64,000 nt of DNA from Aquisalibacillus elongatus (GTDB lineage: Bacteria > Bacillota > Bacilli > Bacillales > Alkalibacillaceae): positions 62,001 through 126,000 of the forward strand of contig NZ_RKRF01000009.1 of the NCBI RefSeq assembly GCF_003843875.1, read 5' to 3'. The notes below the pieces were generated by a model that was not told where the DNA came from, made no database searches, and saw only the letters and a program-made list of their open reading frames with translations. This document shows positions 24,918 to 32,874 of the stretch, piece after piece (position 1 is the stretch's first letter; each line of letters begins with the position of its first letter). The position numbers and the translations under genes were made by a program.

Positions 24918-26107
24918 TGACCTATGCACAACCAGATATGAACGGACAATACGGCCCTTACGGAGGACGTTATATCCCAGAGACCTTAATGGGTGCCGTG
25001 AAAGAACTTGAAGAAGCTTATGAAGAAGTAAAACACGACGAGCAGTTTCAAAACCGACTAAACGACTTGCTAAAAGAATATGTCGGTCGTGATAACCCCT
25101 TATATTTTGCCAAAAACCTAACCGAAAAACTCGGCGGGGCTAAAATTTATCTTAAACGTGAAGATTTGAACCATACGGGTGCCCATAAAATCAACAATAC
25201 CATTGGGCAGGCTTTATTAGCCGAACGTATGGGTAAGAAAAAAGTCGTTGCTGAAACAGGCGCCGGCCAGCACGGTGTAGCAACCGCAACTGTCTGCGCC
25301 CTACTGAATTTAGACTGCGTGATTTTTATGGGAGCTGAAGATATACGCCGCCAAAAACTAAACGTATTCCGTATGGAACTATTAGGAGCGCGCGTTGAAA
25401 GTGTTAATCAAGGAAGTGCGACGCTAAAAGATGCCGTAAATGAGGCATTACGTTATTGGGTGACTAATGTTGAAGATACTCACTACATTATGGGGTCTGT
25501 ATTAGGACCACATCCTTTCCCACAAATGGTACGTGACTTTCAAAGTGTGATAGGCAATGAAACGAAAGCTCAAATGTTAGAGAAAGAACAGTCACTACCT
25601 GATGCCATTATCGCCTGTGTAGGCGGTGGAAGTAATGCGATGGGTATGTTTTACCCGTTTGTAAATGATGATACTGTAAAACTATACGGTGTAGAAGCGG
25701 CTGGTAGTGGTGTTGATACAGACCGCCATGCCGCAACGCTTACGAAAGGCTCAGTCGGTGTATTACACGGTTCGATGATGTACCTACTACAAGATGATCA
25801 CGGTCAAATACAAGAGGCCCACTCCATTTCAGCAGGTCTCGATTATCCTGGTGTCGGCCCTGAACACAGTTATTTAAAAGATATTGAGCGTGTACAATAC
25901 ACATCGGTTACCGATGATGAAGCACTTGAAGCATTCCAACTACTGTCGCGCACGGAAGGCATTATTCCAGCTTTAGAAAGTTCACACGCTGTTGCTCAAG
26001 CTCTTAAAGTCGCACCTAGTATGTCACAAGATGAATCTTTAGTCATTTGTTTATCAGGACGTGGCGATAAAGATGTTGAATCCGTTAAAGAAGCACTAGG
26101 TAAATAA
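24917..26107 (+). CDS. trpB: Tryptophan synthase beta chain (TrpB)
   Basis: A 396-residue PLP enzyme that condenses indole with serine. The PLP lysine lies in [15 protein letters not shown], followed by [13 protein letters not shown], the phosphate loop [10 protein letters not shown] and the [12 protein letters not shown] segment. Length and motifs fit the classical TrpB1 type that works in complex with TrpA. Confidence 0.98.
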   Translation: MTYAQPDMNGQYGPYGGRYIPETLMGAVKELEEAYEEVKHDEQFQNRLNDLLKEYVGRDNPLYFAKNLTEKLGGAKIYLKREDLNHTGAHKINNTIGQALLAERMGKKKVVAETGAGQHGVATATVCALLNLDCVIFMGAEDIRRQKLNVFRMELLGARVESVNQGSATLKDAVNEALRYWVTNVEDTHYIMGSVLGPHPFPQMVRDFQSVIGNETKAQMLEKEQSLPDAIIACVGGGSNAMGMFYPFVNDDTVKLYGVEAAGSGVDTDRHAATLTKGSVGVLHGSMMYLLQDDHGQIQEAHSISAGLDYPGVGPEHSYLKDIERVQYTSVTDDEALEAFQLLSRTEGIIPALESSHAVAQALKVAPSMSQDESLVICLSGRGDKDVESVKEALGK

Positions 26108-26122
26108 AAAGGAGGTATTAGA

Positions 26123-26917
26123 ATGACACATGGACGCAAGTTTCTTGAGTCACGATTAAATGACACACTCGAAAATGGAGATAAACTATTTGTCCCATAC
26201 ATCATGGCCGGTGACGGGGGCTTGAATGAGTTGATCCATAAGCTACAATTTTTAAGCGAAGCTGGGGCATCAGCCATTGAAGTTGGAATCCCCTTCTCAG
26301 ACCCTGTGGCGGACGGTCCAACCATTCAAGAAGCGGGAAAACGAGCATTAGAAGAACAAGTTACATTATATGATGTTATCAACACATTGAAAGCGAACAG
26401 ACACTTAGTTGATGCACCTATTATTTTTATGACTTATTTGAATCCGATTTTTAAAATGGGCATCGAATCATTTGTTCATGACGCTAAACTAGCTGGCGTT
26501 GACGGATTAATCATCCCGGACCTTCCGTATGAACAACAGACCGTCATTCAAGGTTATTTAAAAGAAGCAGATATAGCATTAATTCAACTCGTGTCTCTCA
26601 CCAGTTCAGAACAACGAATCAAACATTTAGCAGAAGCTTCCGAAGGTTTCACGTATGCCATTACCGTTAATGGCATCACAGGGGCTCGTAGTAACGTCAC
26701 TGAAAACTTAAACACTTATTTTAAACAATTAAAACAAGCGAGTTCAGTTCCCGTTTTAGCTGGGTTTGGGATCTCAACTCCAGAACATGTGAAGCAAATG
26801 AGCGAAACGACTGACGGAGTAATCGTCGGAAGTAAAATTGTTGAGCTATTTCATCAGAAAGACTATGAATCAATCAAACGTTTGATTGATTCTTCTAAAT
26901 CAATTATCTATAAATAG
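26123..26917 (+). CDS. trpA: Tryptophan synthase alpha chain (TrpA)
   Basis: A 264-residue TIM barrel that cleaves indole-glycerol phosphate and channels indole to TrpB. The catalytic Glu (AIEVGIPFSDPVADGPTIQ) and Asp (VDGLIIPDLPYE) are present, and GFGIS and GVIVGSKIVE bind phosphate. It is the last gene of the operon. Its 3' end contains a perfect 26-bp palindrome at 26867-26892, whose core recurs elsewhere in the window. No T-rich terminator was seen directly after it. Confidence 0.97.
   Translation: MTHGRKFLESRLNDTLENGDKLFVPYIMAGDGGLNELIHKLQFLSEAGASAIEVGIPFSDPVADGPTIQEAGKRALEEQVTLYDVINTLKANRHLVDAPIIFMTYLNPIFKMGIESFVHDAKLAGVDGLIIPDLPYEQQTVIQGYLKEADIALIQLVSLTSSEQRIKHLAEASEGFTYAITVNGITGARSNVTENLNTYFKQLKQASSVPVLAGFGISTPEHVKQMSETTDGVIVGSKIVELFHQKDYESIKRLIDSSKSIIYK
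26867..26892. repeat. 26-bp perfect palindrome inside trpA
   Basis: Arms GAATCAATCAAAC and GTTTGATTGATTC. The core AATCAAACGTTTGATT also occurs at 53335-53350 and 63163-63178, each time inside an unrelated coding sequence. There is no poly-T, so this is not a terminator. Confidence 0.6.
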
Positions 26918-26985
26918 GCATATATAACTCGCCATCATTTCCAATATGTGTTATGTTATCTTTAATAAAACCATAGGTGGCGAGA

Positions 26986-27663
26986 ATGATGAAAAAACTC
27001 ATAATATGGGTGTTCATATGTGGTTTAATCCTTTTTAGCTTTTACTTTTTAATAAATCCTGAACGAGATGACGTCACCGCTGAACAAGATGAACCCAAAC
27101 CACGTATTACACAGGATATCGACTCCTTAATTGAGCAAGCTATTTTAAACTACCGTCAGTTAAATGAACAGCATGATCAAATAACGGTTCATAAAAAATC
27201 CATTAAAATGGATGACCCTGAAGTGAAAAACTGGATCATACACACCCACATCCAGTCAGCTGTTTTGCAGAATGAAGAATTAGAGGGTATTGAATTAGTT
27301 GATCGTGCCATGACTTATAAACACAACCATGATCAATTAATGAAATGGGCTGAAAAAGAACATCAGATTGACGTAACAGACTCAGAAGTGGATGACTATA
27401 TTCAAAAACAATTAGAACACATGGATAGTGGTCAAGAAACTCAACCTTTCTATACGAAGCTGAGTCAGGCACTTAACCTTTCTGAAACGGAGTATTTCTA
27501 CGAATGGGAATATGACCGGATGGCCGAGTACCTTGTCCAGGATCAACTATTCGTCACATACCAAGAACTATATCCTCAAGAAGACAATGAGAGTTTAGAA
27601 GAATACCAAGACCGAATCGTTATATTAATAGAAGAAGATTTTCAACAATATCAGTCCGAATAA
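26986..27663 (+). CDS. Membrane-anchored extracytoplasmic protein, SurA-N-like
   Basis: About 225 residues: an N-terminal membrane anchor (about 3-22), an acidic linker and a helical extracytoplasmic domain. The pattern VTDSEVDDYIQKQLEHM near residue 125, following an earlier region beginning ITVHKKSIKM, recalls the N-terminal helical domain of SurA/PrsA foldases, but no parvulin domain follows. The start is set at ATG 26986 (or 26989) after AGGTGG. Function is inferred weakly. Confidence 0.65.
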   Translation: MMKKLIIWVFICGLILFSFYFLINPERDDVTAEQDEPKPRITQDIDSLIEQAILNYRQLNEQHDQITVHKKSIKMDDPEVKNWIIHTHIQSAVLQNEELEGIELVDRAMTYKHNHDQLMKWAEKEHQIDVTDSEVDDYIQKQLEHMDSGQETQPFYTKLSQALNLSETEYFYEWEYDRMAEYLVQDQLFVTYQELYPQEDNESLEEYQDRIVILIEEDFQQYQSE

Positions 27664-27692
27664 AAATCCGCTTAAAGAGCGGATTTTATTCA
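27663..27692 (+). terminator. Terminator after the SurA-N-like gene
   Basis: The 10-bp stem AAAATCCGCT/AGCGGATTTT begins at the stop codon and ends in a short T run. Confidence 0.8.
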
Positions 27693-27711
27693 TGTCAAAA
27701 GGAGTATTCAC

Positions 27712-28443
27712 ATGGACTTAATCCTACTCTTTTTTATCGGAACGATCGCCACCACCCTTGGAACGATGGCTGGCGGTGGTGGTTTAATCAGCCTTCCAGC
27801 TATGCTGATGATCGGAATGCCAGTTCACTCAGCCATTGGGGCCAACAAAGTATCAAATACATTAAGTTCACTATCTGGTTTTATTATGATCTACAGGCAA
27901 AAAGGCGTGTCGTTACAAGAGGGGTTCAAAGTTATTCCGATTAGCCTTGCAGGGGGTATCACAGGTGGTCTGCTCGCCGCATCTATTTCTGAAGATGTTT
28001 TATTCAAAATAGCTATTGGCCTTTTAGTTTTTGCATTTTTATTTTCGTTTATTGGAAAGGCGGACTTCTCTGGTCAGCAAACTTTTAAAATTTCATTTAG
28101 AGGTACACCATTGCTTTATGGAATAGGTGTTTATGATGGTGTGTTCGGCCCAGGACAAGGAACACTCATGCTCTACTTATTTTCCTACTTAAACATTGCA
28201 TACTACCGTGCAGTGGGCCTTGTGAGGATCGCCACATTTTCAAGCTGCTTCGGTGCTGCCATCAGCTACATTTCAACCGGTAAAATCATTTGGCCATTAA
28301 CCTTCGCCTTATTAATCGGATCCCTTATCGGAGCACAAATCGGCGTCCGACTAGCCGGCAAGCTTAAACCAAAACAAGTTAAGCTATTACTAAGAATCGT
28401 AACAGCAGCCTTAATTATTAATTTAATCACTGAAGGGTTCTAA
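27712..28443 (+). CDS. TauE/SafE (TSUP) family anion permease
   Basis: A 243-residue membrane protein with about eight segments in two repeated halves. GTMAGGGGLISLPAMLMIGMP near residue 20 and GIGVYDGVFGPGQGTLM near 140 are the two TSUP signature loops. Members export sulfite, sulfoacetate or other organosulfur anions; the substrate here is unknown. It has a good AAAGGAG site before ATG 27712 and is followed directly by a repeat array. Confidence 0.9.
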   Translation: MDLILLFFIGTIATTLGTMAGGGGLISLPAMLMIGMPVHSAIGANKVSNTLSSLSGFIMIYRQKGVSLQEGFKVIPISLAGGITGGLLAASISEDVLFKIAIGLLVFAFLFSFIGKADFSGQQTFKISFRGTPLLYGIGVYDGVFGPGQGTLMLYLFSYLNIAYYRAVGLVRIATFSSCFGAAISYISTGKIIWPLTFALLIGSLIGAQIGVRLAGKLKPKQVKLLLRIVTAALIINLITEGF

Positions 28444-28457
28444 AGTTTAATAAAAAA

Positions 28458-28569
28458 GGTCTGAAGAAAATTTTTTTAATACACTTCCAAGTTTCGTGCT
28501 TAATATTTTTTGAAAACGGTCTAAAGCTGACAAAAAAAGGGTCTAAACACGAATTTAAACGGTCTTAAT
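28458..28569. repeat. GGTCTAAA-type repeats phased at 21-22 bp
   Basis: Words GGTCTGAAG (28458), GTGCTTAAT (28496), GGTCTAAAG (28518), GGTCTAAAC (28540) and GGTCTTAAT (28561) recur at 22, 22 and 21 bp, with a decayed position between the first two. A/T-rich spacers are not conserved. The array starts 14 bp after the TauE stop. Confidence 0.65.
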
Positions 28570-28577
28570 GACATAAA

Positions 28578-28689
28578 AAAAGTAACCACCCTCTCTTTTT
28601 TTCAGGTGGTTACGATGCCTAGAAGCGAGCTGCCCCCTTTGTAAGGGCTCGTGTGCATGACCTACGGTGTGACCGAACACCAATAGAGT
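28578..28689 (-). ncRNA. Orphan antitoxin-like RNA (relative of 5276-5413)
   Basis: On the minus strand a TATAAT box (28701-28696) precedes about 110 bases that match the antisense RNA at 5276-5413 in order: GTGTTCGG/CACACCG, the AGCCCTT-AAAGGGG-GCTCGC block, and a terminator GTAACCACC/GGGTGGTTAC followed by seven T. No 25-codon toxin frame exists on the opposite strand, where stops interrupt all frames. It is therefore a relic or a solo trans-acting antitoxin. Confidence 0.55.
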
Positions 28690-28726
28690 CATCATATTAT
28701 ATGCGCCTATTCTCGATTTATACCTT

Positions 28727-29779
28727 TTATCTTAATTTTGAATCCATATTTGCAAAGCCTAACTCCGTATCTACTTCGCCATACATACGTTTGAGATCGA
28801 GATCCTCTCCATTTAGCCAACGTTTAAAATCAAACACAACCGGCTTCTCATCCCCTCCGAGGACGAACCAAACCAACTGTTCCTGCGGTAAATATAGTGA
28901 TGTGTGAATCGTGCCAGCCCAGCTTTTATACTGTTCTGCAAAAATGCCTTGATCCCGGTCGTTAAAAAATCGGAAGGCCTGATATGGATCTTCTAAATGA
29001 TGAGCTTCTTCTTTAATAAGGTTTTGTCGTTTTAGTGAATCCTTTAAATAGCGGCGATTCTCTTCAACTAAAATTTCAAAATGATTCGTACAAACGTTAG
29101 ACTCTCGTACTTCAACTTTACGCGGGCCTGCCTCAATTGTGTAAGTGATACCGCTCGTATCCATCACATTATAACTAAATGCCCCGCGATGTGGCACAGC
29201 TTTGACGAGTTCAACCGCTTCATCAACTGTTGCACAAGTCTCAAGAATCATTCGCCCAATTACATAACAAACAAACCCGTCAGCCGTTTTCTTACGATGG
29301 GTGAAATTATAAGCCATGACTAACCCTTTTTCGTTCATACCATCCATTCGGCCAGTGATACGTGAAGTAGGACCAATCACCGCATAACCACCATCCGTGG
29401 GTTGATAAAGGCTAAACATCCCATCATAAGTAAATGGATGAAAATCATAATTGCGAACCATAAAGTGCTCAGTTGAGAATACGGAACAACCACTTGGATC
29501 CGGTTCTACACGATAACCTCCAAAGTCACGTAATACTTCCTTCATCGGCAAATCCAGCCCATCCCGAAGTCCTTCCATTTCATCCCACAATACTGGATGG
29601 AATCGTTTAAATTGTTCTTCTGCCTCTTTTACATCGATTTCAAAACGAGGGCGTTTCAACTTCCACCCTTGCCTACGATTTTTTACCGTGAGCGACTCAC
29701 GAAGCTCTTCCCCTAATGCTTTTCCAAAATCATAATGGGATCCTCTGAATTGAAAAATGTCACTATGTATTTGTTTCAT
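28727..29779 (-). CDS. C45-type Ntn-hydrolase (acyl-CoA:6-APA acyltransferase-like)
   Basis: A 350-residue cytoplasmic protein. The segment DPSGCSVFSTEHFMVRNYDFHP has the expected nucleophile Cys (about 108), and the Arg-Asn-Tyr-Asp motif is typical of choloylglycine hydrolase/C45 acyltransferase-like enzymes. In classical members the Cys becomes N-terminal by self-cleavage or Met removal; here it is deep inside the chain, as in many Bacillus linear amide hydrolases. It probably cleaves a linear amide bond; the substrate is unknown. Confidence 0.82.
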   Translation of the reverse strand: MKQIHSDIFQFRGSHYDFGKALGEELRESLTVKNRRQGWKLKRPRFEIDVKEAEEQFKRFHPVLWDEMEGLRDGLDLPMKEVLRDFGGYRVEPDPSGCSVFSTEHFMVRNYDFHPFTYDGMFSLYQPTDGGYAVIGPTSRITGRMDGMNEKGLVMAYNFTHRKKTADGFVCYVIGRMILETCATVDEAVELVKAVPHRGAFSYNVMDTSGITYTIEAGPRKVEVRESNVCTNHFEILVEENRRYLKDSLKRQNLIKEEAHHLEDPYQAFRFFNDRDQGIFAEQYKSWAGTIHTSLYLPQEQLVWFVLGGDEKPVVFDFKRWLNGEDLDLKRMYGEVDTELGFANMDSKLR

Positions 29780-30512
29780 GGTTGATCATTCCCTTACGTT
29801 TACTTACAAAAGCCATTTTACCTAAAAACTAAAAATAAGAAAATCAATGACATTTGATCACTAATTAAGAATAAATTGTTGATGGATACATAATAAAAAC
29901 GAGCATCTGTTGTGTGAAATACAGATCCCCGTTCAATAGCCGCTAACTCTTAGCGGCTATTTTTTAAAAACCAGTACGCAGAAACTTTTTAACTCAATCT
30001 TTATACTCTTTTTTATTCGCAACGATATACTTTGGAATTTGATTCTCATACATTTATCGAACAGTTTCTCAATTTTGTTAAATGATCGATTAAGTTTATT
30101 GCTCAACTAGTCTTCTCCAATAGATTAAACTATAAACGAGAAAGGAATCGATTATTTCCGTTATGGTGAGATATTTGAAACGAGTAACAACAAGAGAGTA
30201 ATGGCCTTATTATCTACATTATTCGTTTTTAAAAAAGTAATATTTCAAACGAACAAAATGTTATTACTTACAATTATAAGATCAAAAATCAGTAGATGAA
30301 CAGCTTCAGAGGAAGTTTCGAAAAAACCGAAAGTTAAAGAAAAGTACGAACGTCAGCTATACCGTATTAACTCCAGTCGTAACAATCCTCATAAAATGAC
30401 TCGTAGAAGAATAAAAAGGCATTGGAAATAAAAGGGTTATAGACTATTTTATAGAAATATGTATTTAGATTAATTAAAAGTTGAATGTAAATATGAGGAG
30501 GGATGTAACAAA
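29780..30512. other. 733-bp gene-poor region with ORF remnants
   Basis: No convincing gene was found. It holds a possible small RNA with a terminator (29897-29966) and two open stretches without plausible starts: about 55 codons near 30150-30297, and 43 codons at 30300-30431 encoding a very basic peptide ending in RRRIKRHWK. These look like decayed genes. The last 30 bases contain the AGGAGGG site of the next gene. Confidence 0.5.
29935..29966 (+). terminator. Intrinsic terminator in a gene-free spacer
   Basis: An 11-bp perfect stem AATAGCCGCTA/TAGCGGCTATT is followed by TTTT on the plus strand. A second hairpin (AACGAGCATCTG/CAGATCCCCGTT) lies just before it. No plus-strand gene precedes it, so an unannotated small RNA may end here. 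Confidence 0.7.
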
Positions 30513-31004
30513 ATGAAACTTGAATGGGAAGGCATTAAATCAATTAAAGATAGTTTATTAATAGGGATTTATGCAAATCCTCTCCATATTAACAAATCAT
30601 CTAAAGGTTTTAAGCTTCATTCGGCAGAACCTATTTTAGAATACAGAGATTTTAATTCTAATGAATCACGTTATTGGAGGTTTGACTGCATTGAAGATAA
30701 TCAAGGAGATGATATCATAACTCCCATTGTACAGAAGACTCCACAACCACTTCAGTACGAACTTGCAGAGGCTTCACATCAAAACCATATTATTATGGGA
30801 TCCAGTTTTTCTGTTCAAAATAATTGGATAAAACAAGTTAGCGGTTATGGTTTTAAAAAGAATAATAAAGAATTTTTATCTGCAATTGTTTTAGAATTAG
30901 ATGAATTATATATTATAGCAAATGCAGGTGAAGTTGTTGAAATTAACGTGACGGATAAAGACCCGGAGTTAATAGACGATTTAATTGTTACAACCGCAGA
31001 TTAA
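30513..31004 (+). CDS. Hypothetical protein (163 aa)
   Basis: Not recognised. A soluble, beta-rich acidic protein with no signal peptide or membrane helix. Mixed hydrophobic strands such as SLLIGIYA and EFLSAIVLELDELYIIANAG suggest a compact beta fold. A strong GAGGAGGG ribosome site supports translation. It is flanked upstream by decayed sequence, so it could be an acquired gene. Confidence 0.7.
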   Translation: MKLEWEGIKSIKDSLLIGIYANPLHINKSSKGFKLHSAEPILEYRDFNSNESRYWRFDCIEDNQGDDIITPIVQKTPQPLQYELAEASHQNHIIMGSSFSVQNNWIKQVSGYGFKKNNKEFLSAIVLELDELYIIANAGEVVEINVTDKDPELIDDLIVTTAD

Positions 31005-31238
31005 TATTGTATTAGATGTTAGTTTAACACGTTGGATACCTAATTAGGTACCCAACGCGTTTATTGGCAATTTAAGTTAATATACCCTCTGAAATGTGTG
31101 GACCTAAATTTGGAAGCAATGTGAACTTCAATAAGATTTATAATCCTTCAATTTCATAGAACATACTTATTTAGTGTCTTTTTTAGTTTTAATTTAATAA
31201 CTTCAGTTTTTCGTTCTCTACTTTAAGTAAATACTGGT

Positions 31239-31721
31239 TTAAAAGACAATTGGAAAATGAACCTCCAATATTGATTCTGGTTCATCTCCCTTAAAATCTT
31301 TCCCATAATATTCATACTCAAACGCACCTGATTTTTTGTAACCTGATTCAGGTAACCACTCATTGTAAAAGTAATTAAACCCCTTACCTACTTCTGTTAA
31401 CGTTCCTTTAAAACGTACTACGGCATACTCCTGTGCTGGTATTTCTTTCACAACCATTCCTTCTGGTACCTCTTCCGTATCTGAAACTGCCACAGCAGCC
31501 GTGTATAAAAAACGATTTCCTAATTGCCAATCCCTTGGAAACTCAATTAAGCCATAGCCAACATGTGTATCTACTAAATTCGGGATCTGATGACTTACCT
31601 GATTAAAATCCTCCCACAACCCTGGAATTGAATTTGGCTCTCCTTTTTTCATAATGCCGTACGTTTTAATTTCCATACCTATTAAAGTGACTTTCTCTCG
31701 ATACTCAACTCGAACGTCCAT
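31239..31721 (-). CDS. GyrI-like / AraC effector-binding domain protein
   Basis: About 160 residues that form a stand-alone SOUL/GyrI-type small-molecule binding domain. The duplicated beta-alpha-beta-beta layout is suggested by VTLIGMEIKTYG at the start and YAVVRFKGTLTEVGKGFNYFYNEWLPESGY in the second half, and the final strand SILEVHFPI is typical. There is no DNA-binding domain, so it may act as a ligand scavenger or hydrolase-like member. The ATG at 31721 follows AGGAGG; the longer start at 31739 would place that site inside the gene. Confidence 0.85.
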   Translation of the reverse strand: MDVRVEYREKVTLIGMEIKTYGIMKKGEPNSIPGLWEDFNQVSHQIPNLVDTHVGYGLIEFPRDWQLGNRFLYTAAVAVSDTEEVPEGMVVKEIPAQEYAVVRFKGTLTEVGKGFNYFYNEWLPESGYKKSGAFEYEYYGKDFKGDEPESILEVHFPIVF

Positions 31722-31861
31722 ACAAAAGCCTCCTATCAATTCTTAACTCGATTATACAATTTTTACATATAAAGTTCTAATCTCTCTTTCCTAAAAATGA
31801 TACCCCGACTTACAATTTTATATTTGATATAATACGACTAAAGCAATTTGGAGGTTTTATT

Positions 31862-32236
31862 ATGGGTTTATTTGATGGAATGATGGGAAATGCTTCTGAA
31901 ATGGATACGGCAACTGTACAGTCAGAATTGGAGGAACTACTGGCGTCCAATGAACAAGTCGAACACGCTTATAAATTGATTCGTGACCTCTTCGTCTTTA
32001 CTAACAAACGTTTAATCTTAGTTGACAAACAGGGTGTAACTGGTAAAAAGACAGAGTATCACTCCATACCATACAAGAGCATCACGCACTTCTCAGTCGA
32101 AACAGCCGGTACGTTCGACCTTGATGCAGAGCTTAAAATCTGGTTATCAGGTAGCTCTCAACCAATAGAAAAAACATTTAATAAACAGTTAAACATCTAT
32201 AAAGTTCAAGCCGTTTTAGCTGAATATATCGGGTAA
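31862..32236 (+). CDS. Bacterial PH-domain (bPH_1) protein, YvbH-like
   Basis: A 124-residue protein consisting of one bacterial pleckstrin-homology domain. The landmarks are DLFVFTNKRLILVDKQGVTGKKTEYHSIPYKSITHFSVETAG and ELKIWLSG. Members form oligomeric rings at the membrane; the role is unknown. A small hairpin terminator (AACAGCG/CGCTGTT) overlaps the stop. Confidence 0.9.
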   Translation: MGLFDGMMGNASEMDTATVQSELEELLASNEQVEHAYKLIRDLFVFTNKRLILVDKQGVTGKKTEYHSIPYKSITHFSVETAGTFDLDAELKIWLSGSSQPIEKTFNKQLNIYKVQAVLAEYIG

Positions 32237-32262
32237 CAGCGGGGGGTCTCGCTGTTCTTTTA
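32235..32262 (+). terminator. Terminator after the bPH_1 gene
   Basis: The stem AACAGCG/CGCTGTT is followed by CTTTT. Confidence 0.65.
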
Positions 32263-32292
32263 TGCAATAAATTACAAAATACTATAATTTAC

Positions 32293-32318
32293 TGCAACAA
32301 TCCCTCCAGTCTTACGTT
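32293..32318 (+). promoter_or_regulatory. Candidate ECF-sigma autoregulatory promoter
   Basis: TGCAAC (32293-32298), exactly 16 bp, then CGTT (32315-32318). This closely resembles the TGAAAC-N16-CGT layout of Bacillus ECF promoters and lies 35 bp before the sigma gene, so autoregulation is likely. Confidence 0.55.
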
Positions 32319-32352
32319 TGTTTAGTAGAATACACTGAAAGGAGCGGGCTAG

Positions 32353-32874
32353 GTGAATGATGAAGCAAAACGACAAGTAAATGTTTGGTACCAAACCTAT
32401 AATCAGGACTTATACCAATATATTTTCTTCTTAATTCGCGATCACGATCAGGCTAAAGATTTACTTCAAGACACTTTCCTTAAAGCTTATCAAAAGTATG
32501 ATACTTTTAGGCAAGATAATGAAAAAGGGTGGTTATTCCGTATCGCACGCAATATCACCATCGACTTCGTTAGAAAAAAACACCCTGTCAGTTATTTGAT
32601 GGATACACTTCCATCTAACCAACATCAAGACCACTCTCCAGAAAAGCACTTGGAACTAACAGAATCTGAAAAAGAATTATACCATGCACTCGGTAATCTA
32701 AAACGGTCATACCGAGATGTCATTATCCTAAGGAAAATTAAGGAGTTCTCAGTCAAAGAAGCCTCTGACATATTAGGTTGGAAAGAGGAAAAAGTACGAG
32801 TCACGCTCACACGTGCTATTCAAGCGTTAAAGCGACAGTTGGAAAAGGAGGGATACCAGCATGAAGCGTTATAA
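32353..32874 (+). CDS. ECF-type sigma factor
   Basis: A 173-residue sigma-70 family protein with only regions 2 and 4. Region 2 includes DLYQYIFFLIRDHDQAKDLLQDTFLKAYQKYDTFR and GWLFRIARNITIDFVRKK. Region 4 includes YRDVIILRKIKEFSVKEASDILGWKEEKVRVTLTRAIQAL. It resembles the SigM/SigY/SigX type. A GTG start at 32353 follows AAAGGAG by eight or nine bases. It overlaps the next gene by 14 bp, the usual sigma/anti-sigma arrangement. Confidence 0.93.
   Translation: MNDEAKRQVNVWYQTYNQDLYQYIFFLIRDHDQAKDLLQDTFLKAYQKYDTFRQDNEKGWLFRIARNITIDFVRKKHPVSYLMDTLPSNQHQDHSPEKHLELTESEKELYHALGNLKRSYRDVIILRKIKEFSVKEASDILGWKEEKVRVTLTRAIQALKRQLEKEGYQHEAL

Noticed and set aside
26867..26892. Terminator or catabolite-response element at the palindrome in trpA
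   Set aside because: No poly-T follows, and the sequence lacks the asymmetric TGNAA..NCA pattern of cre sites.
30300..30431. 43-codon basic frame in a gene-poor region
   Set aside because: No start codon or ribosome site; probably a decayed gene fragment.
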